The translations under genes were made by a program, and so were the position numbers. From Apoda limacodes (taxonomy: Eukaryota; Arthropoda; Insecta; Lepidoptera; Limacodidae), in NCBI GenBank assembly GCA_946406115.1, contig OX291561.1, positions 8,176,273-8,240,272 of the forward strand: 64,000 bases of DNA, given 5' to 3'. The first letter of the stretch is position 1, and every line of letters starts with the position of its first letter. Shown in pieces: positions 43,658 through 53,966 of the stretch. A model generated the notes under the pieces. It did no database searches. It was not told the DNA's origin and was given only the letters and a program-made list of their open reading frames with translations.

Positions 43658-44434
43658 AAAATAGGTAAACACAAACACTTTGTATGAACGTTAAAAAGTT
43701 TGCCAACCCAACCTCTAGCATACACCTCGCAAAAACACGATAGTTAGTAAAAGACTGCTGGTTTGAGCGTATTAAGATATTTGTTATCATTAATTTTTAA
43801 AATATTCGCTAAATAGCCTTTCGTTTAAAAGATCCAACGAAAAAAGTGCACAAAACTAGGTTTTATTTAAAACAATTTTTAGTAAAATGTCAAAAATCGT
43901 GTTTTGACGTTTGACCGTTTAAAGATCAAAAGTTTTAGTTTCCTCTGTCAAAATATTAAACTTAAAACTAACTTACACACTACTATAACACTATATGGAC
44001 TCTAACGACTGTATCCTCGTTACTTAAACTGGGACCTTAGGGCTTTCCCTGAAAATTATCGGGGGATATCGTAAATGTAATGTAAAGATGTATTTATATT
44101 TCCTAGCTAAAATTACCCATCGTAAGTTTGCTACCAAAGAGGTTCTCACACTGCTCGACCCATAACTTCGAAGTGTGAACGTACGCTAAACGTTAGGTTA
44201 ATTACTGAGAATCCCAACAATATGCCCAAACATTTGCGTTTCACACCATTGTACGAACATCTTTATATCATATTTTTTAATCAGTTATGTCTAAAACTAA
44301 TCCGATTTTGGTATATTTTTTTGCATGGGTTTCTTGTAAAAATAAAAAATGAGATGGAATACACTACAAAACCTTACATTACCTCGATAGTGTGTTTTGT
44401 TTCTTTAGGTATAAGTCAAGGTGTTTAATTTTAA
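43658..44434. other. Non-coding stretch
   Basis: A 15-base block CTAAAATTACCCATC lies between an acceptor-like TATATTTCCTAG and a GTAAGT donor (about 44105-44120) and could be a microexon; support is thin. Confidence 0.3.
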
Positions 44435-44500
44435 GGGTTCCGTAGCAAAATACCAAAAACGAAACACTTATAATATCCTATTGTCCGTCGTCTATCCGCG
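44435..44500 (+). repeat. 'gttccgta' family fragment
   Basis: 'taagggttccgtagcaaaat' then 'cctattgtccgtcgtc'. Short 5'-type fragment. Confidence 0.35.
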
Positions 44501-44554
44501 GAAATGCTCTGTGTTCTTAAGAGACCTAAAACCCTAGTGGTCGATATACTTTGT

Positions 44555-44590
44555 CATATGCTTGTTTGCCACCTAAGTGGTATATAACAA
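44555..44590 (+). mobile_element. CR1/Jockey-like LINE 3' terminus
   Basis: 'atgcttgtttgccacctaag' plus 'tggtatataa' is the 3' end of the LINE family in plus orientation. Confidence 0.5.
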
Positions 44591-44993
44591 ACCTTAAATC
44601 ACTAATAAGCTAAAGATTAACGATGGGAAAGTAGGGTCTAGGATGGAGTCTGCTTTTGTCAAAAGTTGGTAAATTATGAATTTAGAAAGGGCTAACAAAC
44701 AATAAATCCTTACAATATTTTCCTCGAGTTCGAATTGGCCAACAAAATCGAGTTTGAAAATAGGAAATAATTGAAGTGAACTTTGCGAATATTGGTCACG
44801 ATTGGCCGCAATCATTACGCAGTAGAACCTAAATCATAACTAAATAGGAACATTTTACTCTATCACGAACTAAACTATCGCTCGTTCATTACTGTGTGAT
44901 TGTGTGATGGCGTGCTAACACCGGCCACAATTAAATTAGATGCATTTACACCGTAGTGTGTTCAATATTCGCAAGTGATTTGTGTAAACAATC

Positions 44994-45213
44994 TATACTA
45001 TTATTATAAATGCGAATTGTTTGTGTATGTTTCCCTAACGTTGAATCGGATCATCCAATTACACTAAAAACTGAAGCCATATGCTACTTTTTCCCCAGAA
45101 AAATAACTATAACCGAATTTCACGTACACAAGATATAAGTACAGCTACAGTTTTTTAAACTCAAGGAGCTGTCGTCCCACAATCCTCCAAATCTCACGCT
45201 GATAACTTTACTT
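44994..45213 (+). mobile_element. Lep1-like Helitron, 3'-truncated
   Basis: 'ctatactattattataaatg' and GCG start, 'ataactataaccgaatttca', 'aaactcaaggagctgtcgtc', 'ctcacgctgataacttta' end; no hairpin. Confidence 0.6.
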
Positions 45214-45825
45214 GGTTCACTTAAATATTATAGTCTGGATTACAATACCGTATTAACAAATAAGTGTCTTAAATATGTAACGTATCTGTAACGTCAGTAT
45301 TTTGAAAAGTATATAAAATTTTAAACTATATAATGACATGCTAATTATTTATAAAAAAAATTTAGGGAAACATAATGATTTTAATATTGTATTATTTAAA
45401 GGGCACGGCAAAAGTGTGTATTTAAATTATATTCTTTTTAGAAATAAAAAGCGTTACTAAGATTTTTAAACTTGCAGCTAGTTAGTGAAAGTTGTTTTGG
45501 AAAAATTGGTATTTAAAAAAAATATAAATTTTAGAAGAAATCGGCTCCAGTAAAAAAATTAAGAAATGTGACATTTATTTACAATTTAAGATCCTTCGGT
45601 GTGAATGAAGATGAGTCGATTTCACTATCATATCATTCATAATATCGAGTTTCATAGCGTGTATCAATCACTTACAATACTGAGCTAATATTCATATTAC
45701 GTCACGTCCGTTAGCTATTTATATCATTAATTTACAGTGAAATCAATACATTGTTATGTAAAGTTGGTATTATTGTATAATTTTTATTCAAGAATAATTA
45801 TAAAAATAGGTTTTGCTTATTTCAG
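45214..45825. other. Non-coding, intronic if the next exon is real
   Basis: AT-rich, ends in 'ataggttttgcttatttcag'. Confidence 0.3.
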
Positions 45826-45901
45826 GTACTGTAACTCTGGCTCCAGAAAAGCCTACAGAAAATCGTTGCTCTGGAAAATGTTTGCTCTCCTTACAGTGCA
45901 C
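45826..45901 (+). CDS. Candidate internal exon, cysteine-containing protein
   Basis: Acceptor GGTTTTGCTTATTTCAG and donor TGCAC|GTAAAT bound 76 bases at about 46% GC in an AT-rich region. One frame is open: two bases complete a split codon, 24 codons follow, two bases remain (phases 1 in, 2 out). The peptide reads TVTLAPEKPTENRCSGKCLL then SLQC, with cysteine spacing C-x3-C-x5-C. Such spacing occurs in disulphide-rich extracellular modules of insect proteins; I cannot assign one. The phase-1 entry does not fit the phase-0 exit of the 43138 candidate, so an exon between them would be needed or the two belong to different genes. Of all exon candidates here this looks most like real protein to me. 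Confidence 0.5.
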
Positions 45902-46005
45902 GTAAATAATAAAACAAGAAATAGCTAAAAAAAAACTAACTATAAAAGTAATTAAAAAAAATGCATTTAATATTTTCAAATAACTTTTAATACTTTTGAT
46001 AACTG

Positions 46006-46773
46006 TAAGAGGATACGATTTGCGGCGCCTCGCAGCGGACTTCATATACAAACAAATTTCTCATTTGTTTACTGTAAAATTTTTTACTCATAAATCAAAG
46101 CCAAATAACTATAGGCTGGTCTGCTCTTGCAAACTTCTTTGTATTCTTAGTATTTAGTCTTCCTTTTTTGTTTTGTTTATTAATACTGTAAGACATTGAT
46201 TATTTCTTAGTGATGAATACATAAACTGTCTTTTGATTATATTAGATACTTTTTTATGTTGTGCTTGTGCTTTTTATTTCATGTTTTTTTATGTTTGTAA
46301 TGGAAAGTGTCCTTTTATGATAGGGAGGGCATTTTCCAATATTTTAATTGGACGCTGTAAGAGAAAGGGAGAAAAGAAATGCCCTTGCTGAGTTTCTTGC
46401 CGGTTCTTCTCAGTACAAGGTCTCCCGCCCTGTAGACTTACGAACCGATGGCGTAGTGACATTCATAAGTGCTCAATTATTGTAGCCTAAACTGAATAAA
46501 TTAAATTGAATTTGAATTTGAATTATGTCTGTAGTTTTCCAAAATCTTGTAAAATGTTTTTATTAACTAGAAATCTCTCTATAAACCATTTGTATGAAAA
46601 ATTGGAATCGTGTATAACTTTTGAACTATAAAATTTAACAGAAAACTGACACACTGCAGACATAGATATTTATTACTAGAACATGTCCTCAAAATTTCGT
46701 GATGTTTTATCTATAAGTGAAAAATTCGTTTGTATAAAGCACGCTGAGAGGCGCTGCGAATCGTATTCTCTTA
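46006..46773. mobile_element. MITE with 'cgcctcgcagcgtg' arms, split by an insertion
   Basis: Left arm 'taagaggatacgatttgcgg' with 'cgcctcgcagcggacttcat', right arm 'tcgtttgtataaagcacgct' with 'gagaggcgctgcgaatcgta' and TTCTCTTA. The interior matches 38.2 kb on both sides of a foreign segment at about 46114-46524: 'aatcaaagccaaataactat' before it and 'atgtctgtagttttccaaaa' after it. Confidence 0.7.
46114..46524 (+). mobile_element. LINE 3' UTR with (TGAATT)n tail, nested in the MITE
   Basis: Contains 'tgctgagtttcttgccggtt' with CTTCTCAGT, typical 3' text of a lepidopteran non-LTR element, and ends 'ttaaattgaatttgaatttg' AATT, a hexamer-repeat tail. Only the 3' UTR is present. A related end is at 58.84-59.03 kb. 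Confidence 0.65.
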
Positions 46774-46894
46774 AGGCTAAATTGAAACTTCTATTCCTTC
46801 TCATAAACACGTCATGACTGAAATCACGTTGCTCATGTAATTTAGTAGAATAAAGACAATTCCACAGTCTTAAGCTGTTAAATTGGTCATAAGT

Positions 46895-47026
46895 TTTTTT
46901 TTTTTTTTTTTTATACCACTAAGGTGGCAAACAAGCTTACGGACCGCCTGATGGTAAGCGGTCACCGTAGCCTATGGACGCTTGCAACACCAGGGGTATC
47001 ACTTGCGCGTTGCCGACCCTTCTACT
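46895..47026 (-). mobile_element. CR1/Jockey-like LINE 3' end with poly(A)
   Basis: A T run of 19 (complement of the poly(A) tail), then 'ataccactaaggtggcaaac', 'gatggtaagcggtcaccgta' and 'gcctatggacgcttgcaaca' up to the break at 'cgttgccgacccttct'. A long tail and near-consensus text suggest a fairly recent insertion. Confidence 0.75.
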
Positions 47027-47030
47027 ATAA

Positions 47031-48194
47031 TAAAACTGTAAATCTCAATTAAACAAAGTCGATTATCCAGAACAATAGTAAAGTTACGGTTTTGTTTGCC
47101 TTCCCACTGTTTAATAAAGTCATCTCATTAAATTACATGAATGCAGACCGTATAACGCATGCGGGATATTCAAATAGCTCAGTTCTCATGGATCTCTTTA
47201 TTTATTTGTCAATGGCTTGCCTGAATTGGCGTTCTCGGAAATTATGCGTTTACAATGGATATTTTTCGTGGGAGGTCGCCACCGATTATTTCCGAGAATT
47301 TAAATTTTTGTACTGCTTTGGTTATAGATCGCAATTGAAATCTATATTTGGAATTAGAAGAACGAGCTGACATAGTAACAGACTTTCTGTTTTAATTCTT
47401 CAAGTTATTCACTTGGTCTATGGTTATTTAAGGCAGTGAAGAGTCGTATAGACAACCCACAAAAGAAACTATCCAGTCCAGAGACTTCTAATACCTCAAA
47501 ATTATAGTTATTAAAGGTTTAATCTTACTTGCTGTAAGTAGTGGCATAAAAAATTTAGTTAAAAGATAGGTGCTTAGGGGTCAGGGTTTCATGCAAAGTG
47601 TGACAAAGGCAAATTTTTCATACTAAAATTGGGAAAAAAGCGTGACGTATTAAATAAATGCCCCCGTAATATTATAAAGTCCGTGCTCAGGCCATATTCC
47701 AAGGCACTAACGTCACAACCACGTCACGACCCAACCCAAGGTTCTAATACGTATGGAAGGTACAGTATATTATATTTTTTTAAAAAATTATACTTTCATA
47801 ATTATATTTCGTTTGATCGTCACACGTTTTGATATGTTGAAAATGGAATTTGTTTTTTTTTTCTTTTAATTGAAAGTAAATACCGACAGACAAGCAGATA
47901 GGCAAACCAGTCCTAATTGTGTCGTTTTAATATACGGTTTACCCACCTGTGTTGAGAACTGTACTTTTCTTTCAAAGTTAAGTTCATAGCTACAAGTAAG
48001 TAATTTATAAGTTAGGACCCATTAACTTCGTAATAAAAGCAGTAGGTTACTTAAGTTTAAGTACAAAATAATCGATTGTAGAAGCTCCAAGCAACCTTTG
48101 AACAAACATTCATTAATATTTTATCACGACATTTGGAATTGTCTGTACTTTTCATACTAAATCGCCTTCTTACATACAAAATTTTGATAGTTTA
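47031..48194. other. Non-coding stretch with frames of doubtful value
   Basis: A 92-residue plus frame at 47092-47370 contains an exact 11-base inverted pair TTCTCGGAAAT / ATTTCCGAGAA, more like a foldback than a gene. A 67-residue frame at 47629-47832 is likewise unsupported. Confidence 0.3.
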
Positions 48195-48209
48195 ATGAAA
48201 GCAGCTGCG
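48195..48209 (+). other. Possible short first coding exon (MKAAA)
   Basis: ATGAAAGCAGCTGCG is followed directly by GTAAGTG, a near-perfect donor. MKAAA is a common start of signal peptides. Nothing else supports it, and the upstream context is AT-rich. Confidence 0.15.
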
Positions 48210-48412
48210 GTAAGTGAAAAGATTTCCTATTTGAAGAATAAACTGTGATAAGTCTCCCGATTTTGGATTCTCTGAAGTACTCAATGAACTTTACTTTGTG
48301 TTAACCCTAAAACAATTTAGAAATGACCATTGTTCCAAAGCTTGTGATAAATTTTTAATTCGTGTATTACATTTGGCAATTAAATCATTAGAATTTGTTG
48401 CTATCTAGTGCA

Positions 48413-48440
48413 TTGACTATACGCTTTTGCATATAGTCAA
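48413..48440. other. Perfect 9-bp hairpin
   Basis: TTGACTATA and TATAGTCAA flank a 10-base loop. Not followed by a T run suggestive of a Pol III terminator. Confidence 0.4.
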
Positions 48441-48502
48441 AAAATTACTGCTTAGAAACGTTCTATTAAGTTTTTCCAACACTGCGACACTGTTCTTCAG
48501 TA

Positions 48503-48640
48503 ATGACAACATTAGCAACTAATTTTCCGGCGCAGCGTTCGCGTCGCATTTCGTCATCGTCTCACGCGTCGCTGCGTATTCGCATCTCGCGACCGCATCT
48601 CCGCTTTTCGCAATGTGATACACACTGACCTCTCGAGTAA
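48503..48640 (+). other. CpG-rich patch with a 41-codon frame
   Basis: A sharp CpG cluster ('ttttccggcgcagcgttcgc', 'gcgtcgctgcgtattcgcat', 'ctcgcgaccgcatctccgct') follows an acceptor-like 'cactgcgacactgttcttca' G. An ATG frame at 48503-48628 is arginine/serine-rich (MTTLATNFPAQRSRRISSSS). It could be a promoter patch, a first exon, or a GC-rich transposon end; I cannot decide. Confidence 0.25.
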
Positions 48641-49014
48641 CGAGTAATTTATTATGTAGTGTATAAAATACGGTCCTCTGTTTTTTTTATCAATCTTTTA
48701 TTGTTAAAAAGTGTTAGATCAACATAAAATGACTAAAATGTAATAAATGAATTCAAGTGTCAGTAATGTCTTTAAAAAATCATAATTGTACTCTATTTTT
48801 TAGTTTTACATAGTTTGATTTAGTCAATTATGATACCCATTTAAACGGTGTGGCTATGTCTAATGAGGGCCAAGTTTTTTCACCATTATTATTATGATTC
48901 CATAATGTGCTTAAAGTAGTCGTCTTTTTTGTTCACCCGGTGGTTCCAGTTTTCAAACGAAAAGGCGAGGCAACATCATTATGCATCAAGCACTAGCGAC
49001 TTTGACTGAACTGA

Positions 49015-49200
49015 ACATTTACGGTTTTTGTTCCGCAGTGCGCGAGGTTTCATATGTGTCTATAGGATGCAAAATGTCTGCGGATCCGCACCGCAAAAAA
49101 TTTGTAGCAAACTACAGAAATTTAATCCGCATGCGGTTACTATCCGCAGTACGCGTCCGTCCACTGTAGATCGTACTTCACCGATTTTACCGTTAATTTT
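49015..49200. other. CpG-containing patch with repeated GGATCCGC / CCGCATGCGG motifs
   Basis: 'tgcggatccgcaccgcaaaa' and 'aatccgcatgcggttactat' give several short palindromes. Plus frames (48981-49169, 49028-49291) follow a good acceptor 'acggtttttgttccgcag' but look low-complexity; the repeated CGGATCCG/CCGCATGCGG text suggests repeat DNA. Confidence 0.25.
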
Positions 49201-49359
49201 AAAAAATAAAATAGTAATACCTAGAGCTTTGTACATAAGTACTTTCAACGATAATTGTTTTGTACAATTGTTTTGTTTTTTTTTTATATGAAAAACATTG
49301 TAAAAAATAAAAATTAAAGTTCTAATTTATTTATCGTTAATGACTGTGTGTAGTGTGCA

Positions 49360-49490
49360 TAAGCCGCGCATTTCGCAATGCTGTCACGTCATGCCTGGTG
49401 TTGCGCCCGCGCCGTTTCCGCCGATTGTCCATCAGTGCCGGCGGCGGCGGCGGGCGGGCGGGACGATGCCGCTGGCGACTAAAGAAAGTA
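49360..49490. promoter_or_regulatory. Small GC/CpG-rich island
   Basis: 'ttgcgcccgcgccgtttccg' and a (CGG)n run 'gtgccggcggcggcggcggg' followed by (CGGG) repeats, far above local GC. ATGCCGCTGGCGACTAAAGA then AAG|GTAAAA-like text (near 49465-49490) could be a short first exon, MPLATKE. In insects such islands can mark promoters; this is inference. Nearby frames (49340-49705) are mostly outside the island. Confidence 0.3.
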
Positions 49491-49789
49491 AAACTGCTAA
49501 CAGTCTTGCCAACATTACAGAATTTTCTTTACATCTGTGTCCAATTCTGACTTACTTTTTACTGTTTATTATTGAAAGGCAGAAGAGAATTAGAATTGGC
49601 AGAGGGGTATATTATTCTGTCCTTGGTGTTCCATGTTACCACTTATTCCTATATAGCTGGCCTATACATATAAAGCCACCTCAGTCCAGCTACACTGCAT
49701 TATAAGCAGGGTTGCAGCGATGGGCCCACAACCTGTCATGCAGGACTGTAGGGATTATTGTTAAATTAGATGGAAAAACTGTGATGTTT

Positions 49790-50090
49790 AACCACCTTGG
49801 TGTATGGCAAACAAATGTACGGTCCGCTTAATGTTAAGCTGTGGCTCACGCGTTGCTGTCCCTTTTAAATTCCGATCACTTCCTTCTTTAAAAATTCCAA
49901 TCTGCAGTCCCTAGAGAAGACATCGACAGGGAGCTAATGCTAATAATACAACCTGTGCGTTTGTGGGAAAAAGTTTGTTTAAAACTGCACAGTGTGTGAC
50001 CATTTAGGAGGTGTGAAAATGAATTCCCTGTCGATAGCGAGCGGTGCGATGGTATAAAATTCTGAACAATTTCTCAATCCTGACTTTGTT
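49790..50090 (-). mobile_element. CR1/Jockey-like LINE fragment, diverged
   Basis: 'accaccttggtgtatggcaa', 'cttccttctttaaaaattcc', 'gacagggagctaatgctaat' and 'gaatgaattccctgtcgata' with 'gcgagcggtgcgatggta'. Same order as the 51.6 kb copy, with many indels. Confidence 0.6.
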
Positions 50091-50139
50091 TTTACAGTTC
50101 CTCAATGCACAGGGGGTATATTAGTCTGACTCTGGACTA

Positions 50140-50275
50140 TCATTTTACCTCTTATTACTTTAAAGTTGGAAAGTAATTTACGACGTATGAGACATATGTT
50201 AAGGCACTTTACTCCAGATTCACTACATGCTGCAGCTGTATCGCGGTGACGGGCTCTAAGGGCAATATTCTTGTA
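50140..50275 (+). repeat. Interspersed repeat shared with 26.4 kb
   Basis: 'ttacctcttattactttaaa' and 'gttggaaagtaatttacgac' match 26.39-26.43 kb with drift. Confidence 0.5.
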
Positions 50276-50877
50276 TTTTTAATTTTTTGAATGACAAGTG
50301 TTGCCTACTTTTCCAAGTGTTTTTTTTTATTTCTGCTAAAAATTTATCTTCTTTAAATTAATTATTAGTAAAATAATAAAACCAAAATATATATATATAA
50401 ATATATAAAATAAGTAAAACAGTGCAATAAACTTCTCTGACCTTTCTGACCTTGAATTTTTGGTCTCTAATGTCGTTGTAAGTTCACACCATTTCGATAT
50501 GGCAACCGTAGTTTTGATTCTTGACCACCGAGTCAGAAAAGTATGGTGCACTATACAAACTAATTCTAGTTTTTAAATGAATTTGACAGAAAACAAAAGT
50601 AAACTAATTCTGTTAGCGCAAAAACTTCACTCACATTTTCTTCGATTAGACCAGGTCTCTCGACCTACATTCATGTTGTATGCTATTTGAATGACAAGTT
50701 TTGCCTATTAGGAAAGCCTGTTTAACATCTAGGTGCTGGCAACACCTTTAAAAGGGTTTGTCAAGTTTTGTTTTGCTGATTTGTCAACTAGTTCAGTTTC
50801 AATTATGGCTTAAATCACTTATTCTGACTTAACTGTTCAGGTGAGTCCTTCACTGTCACTTAATAAATTATGCTACA
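50276..50877. other. Non-coding stretch
   Basis: An AT microsatellite near 50385-50405 and a chance-length minus frame (50336-50551). Confidence 0.4.
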
Positions 50878-51100
50878 ACTAGCCCTGGAGGAAGAACCGG
50901 TGACACCCGCCCTGAATTCAGTTATCGGTAAAGGATTTCGACGGTAACTCCTCAATTGTAGAAAAAACACTTGACGTTTTCAAGTATCCTAAGTCTTTTC
51001 CCGAGACTCAAACTATCCCTATGCCAAACTTCATCTTAATCAGTACAGCGTAAAGAGGTAAGATACAGAGTAACTTTCGATTTTTTTAATATTAGTATGA
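50878..51100 (-). mobile_element. Lep1-like Helitron, shorter subfamily
   Basis: Minus-strand copy: 'actagccctggaggaagaac' (complement of the CTAGT end), 'cttgacgttttcaagtatcc', 'gagactcaaactatccctat' and the 5' end complement 'tttaatattagtatg'. Confidence 0.65.
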
Positions 51101-51533
51101 ATATGACTGATTTACACTAGAGCAAAGACGCTAAAAACATACGTTACGTCAAAGTTGAAAAACTAATTACTTCGTCATGCATTTGTCATACGCCGCGCCG
51201 GAACTGCAACTTTTGAAATAGCAGCGGCAAGTAGGGTTACTAACCTTACTCTGAAATAGTGTTTTGTACTCTATTTCATGTAATCGTTTTATAATTTGTA
51301 AAACTAATAGAGAATGCGAAAATATTCTATTTCCGTAAAGTACAGCTTTCTACAATTTACCAGGGTAGTAATAACTGGGTACCTTTAGACATATATTCTT
51401 GAAATATATTGGAAAAAAGGTCACTACAGCCATCTCTGTCAAATTCGACGTGACAGACGATTGAAGTGATGTAACGCAGAAAGTGCAACAAAAAACAATA
51501 AAAAAAAATCATAGTCTTTTTGTACTCTTTGTT
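51101..51533. other. Non-coding stretch
   Basis: A chance frame on the minus strand runs across a T-rich tract. Nothing else recognised. Confidence 0.4.
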
Positions 51534-52544
51534 TTTTTTTTTTTTTTTTTTTATACCACTAAGGTGGCAAACAAGCCTACGGTCCGCCTGATGGTAAGCG
51601 GTCACCGTAGCCTATGGACGCTTGCAACACCAGGGGCATCACTCGCGCGTTGCCGACCCTTCAGAAATCTAATAACTTCTTTTTTGAAGAACCCCATACT
51701 GTAGTCCTTAGAGAAAACCTTGGCAGGGAGCTCATTCCACAACCCAAGGGTTCGTGGGAGGAAGTTTCTCTGAAACCGCACTGTACGCGACCATTTTGGT
51801 TCCAAAGTGTGAGAATGAATTCCCTGTCGATGGCGAGCGGTGCGATGGTAGAAAGTAGCCGTGGGCATCATTTCGAACAATTCCTCAGAACACAATCCAT
51901 TGTACAAGCGGTAAAACACACACAGGGAGGCAAAGTCTCTCCTCAGACTTAAGGGCTCGATACCGCAAGTGAGTTTGGGATCGTCGACAATTCTCACAGC
52001 CCGTCGTTGAACCGAGTCAAAAGGGCCAAGCTGGTATCCGGGTGCACCCGCCCAGAGATAGCAGCAGTACTCCATATGGGGCCGGACTTGCGACTTGTAA
52101 AGTAGCAACCTTTGCCCCGACGTGAAGTACTGCTTCGCTCTGTTGAGTACACCAAGTTTTTTGGACGCCAGCTTTACCTTGTCTAGCAAATGATCTCGGA
52201 ACTGAACATCGCTGGAGATGTCAACGCCAAGGATCCCAATGCTCTTGGAGATGGAGAGGGGAGTGTTCTGGAATTGTGGGATTACAGTGAATGAGGTTTT
52301 CTTAGCGGTGAACGCGCAGACTTGTGTCTTTGAAGGGTTGAATCGGACCAAGTTTTCGCGCCCCCAGTCAGAGACCTTGGACAGACCAATCTCGATTCGA
52401 GACACAAGTTCTTCACGCTTTTCCTCCACAACGGAACGTGGGATGCTTGCACGGCCCGTGTAATAAGCGTCTTCAGTACTGTCATCTGCATAGCAATGTA
52501 TGTTGTTGATGTCCAACGCACACTCACAGCCAGACCCTTTTTTT
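51534..52544 (-). mobile_element. CR1/Jockey-like LINE, 5'-truncated, longest copy
   Basis: Reading the minus strand, the element starts abruptly at about 52544 just before the RT catalytic motif, runs through the rest of ORF2, and ends 'gcttgtttgccaccttagtg' GTAT followed by a run of 20 or so A. Truncation at the 5' end is the usual outcome of LINE insertion. Its start abuts the 3' end of another copy at 52545. Confidence 0.8.
51602..52516 (-). pseudogene. LINE ORF2 remnant: reverse transcriptase C-terminal part
   Basis: An uninterrupted frame of 304 residues, by far the longest in the window. The first listed residue is an internal TTG codon and not a true start. The catalytic YADD box of the reverse transcriptase palm lies at residues 9-12, FNPSKT at 59-64, ILGVDI at 95-100 (the region after the palm), the thumb-like LYKSQVRPHMEYC at 139-151, and SVQRRAVR at 168-175, then a C-terminal LWNELP segment near 265. 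This order is typical of CR1/Jockey-group ORF2. The endonuclease and RT fingers are missing, so the fragment cannot act alone. Lack of stops over 900 bases suggests a young insertion. The enzyme copied its own RNA into target DNA; here it is only a relic. Confidence 0.85.
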
Positions 52545-52975
52545 ATATTTTTAATACCACTAAGGTGGCAAACAAGCTTACGCCGATAGTAAGCAGTCAG
52601 CGTAACCTATGGACGCTTGACGCTATGGATATCACTCACACGTTGCTGACCTTTCAAAAATCCAATAACTTCTTTCTTGAAGAACCCCATACTGTAGTTC
52701 TTAGAGAAAACCTTGACAGGGAGCTTATTTCACAACCCAAGCGTTCGCGGGAGGAAGTTTCTCTGAAATCGCACTGTAGGCGTACAATTTCGGTTTTAAA
52801 GTGTAAGAATGAATTCCCTGCCAATGGCAAGCGGTGCAATGGTAGAAAGTAGCCGCGGGCATCATTTCGAACAAATTGTCAGAACCCAGAAGCTGTGGAA
52901 AACCATCTAGAACGCACATAGGGAAGCAAAGTCTCTCCTCAGACTTAAGGGCTCGATACAGTTTGTTACTTTGAA
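52545..52975 (-). mobile_element. Second CR1/Jockey-like LINE copy, adjacent, frameshifted
   Basis: 'taataccactaaggtggcaa' marks its 3' end directly upstream (in LINE sense) of the longer copy. It continues with 'gaccttgacagggagcttat' coordinates 52710-52730 variants, 'gcaagcggtgcaatggtaga' and 'gaagcaaagtctctcctcag' before breaking off. Several stops and indels make it older than its neighbour. Its tail is 'aaaaatataaaaaaa' rather than pure A. Confidence 0.7.
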
Positions 52976-53519
52976 ATGTAGCAGTAAACTTTTAATAGCA
53001 AATAAATAAAATATAAAGAAAAACAATAACGTTGAATATTGACCGTCTGAAGTTATTACAAGCCCCTTTGTCAATTTACATACAAATCGCTTCGGCAGTA
53101 CCTAAAGTAGAAAAAAGATTAACTCATCATTGCTTGGATTATTTAGTGACGGAAAAAAATACTAAGAATAGATGTACACATCAGAAAACACTATCTTTTT
53201 CACTAATCGCCTAGCATTAATACTATATCGATAAGAATCTTGAATTATAATCAGAAGAAGAAATACATGTAAAATTTTAAAAAGGATTTCTTGTTTTTTT
53301 AACACATAACAAAACCTATTTAAAGCACTTACCCATGTTATACCTAGTATAATTCATATAAAGTTATATAACGACATCGATTTAGCATACTATATGTGTT
53401 GATAGATCTGATTTGATAGCGTTTGTGACACACATTGGTTGTTCTCATATTATATGTTTTTTCATATTAAACTAGGTTTAGCCCGCGGCTTCTTACTAAC
53501 TTCTGATAAGAAAACTAAA
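52976..53519. other. Non-coding stretch
   Basis: AT-rich; a 60-residue plus frame at 53032-53214 is unsupported. Confidence 0.4.
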
Positions 53520-53695
53520 TTTTTAGGCTTCCGTACCTCAAAAGAAAAAAAAACGGAAACTTTATAGGATCACTTTGTTGTCCGTCCGTCCATCTGTCTG
53601 TCCGTCTGCCAAGCCCCTTTTTCTCAGGTTGCACCACATATTTTTGTACGGAACCCTCGGTACGCGAGTCCGACTCGCACTTGGCCGGTTTTTTT
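53520..53695 (-). repeat. 'ggccaagtgcgagtcgg' family, internally deleted
   Basis: The right end 'gcgagtccgactcgcacttg' plus GCCGG is the near-consensus 5' end in antisense; the left end 'ttaggcttccgtacctcaaa' is the eroded 3' end. The interior has 'gtccgtccgtccatctgtct'. At about 175 bp it is a deletion form. Frames over it on both strands are artefacts. Confidence 0.65.
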
Positions 53696-53966
53696 TTAAT
53701 CAGCTCCCTAAACATAAATATTATATTCGGACATTTTCTAAGGAAGTGTCAAAGGTGGTCTTTGACTTAATAATCCATTTCTTTACAACTTTTACCATTT
53801 ACCATTAACATCTTGTAAGATAGAATACTTATACTTTCTAACTGTAGCAGCGTGCTGCGTACAAATTCGAAAACCATGCTTCCTACAATTTCTCCACAAC
53901 GCGTCCAGCGGAACGTGACCCATTGTTTATATGCCGCAATTTGTTTTTCACAACGCGTTTTGTTAT

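Noticed and set aside
49028..49291. 87-residue plus frame behind a good acceptor, in phase with the 45826 candidate
   Set aside because: The sequence is dominated by repeated CGGATCCG and CCGCATGCGG motifs and A/T runs, more like repeat DNA than an exon; the phase match alone is a one-in-three event.
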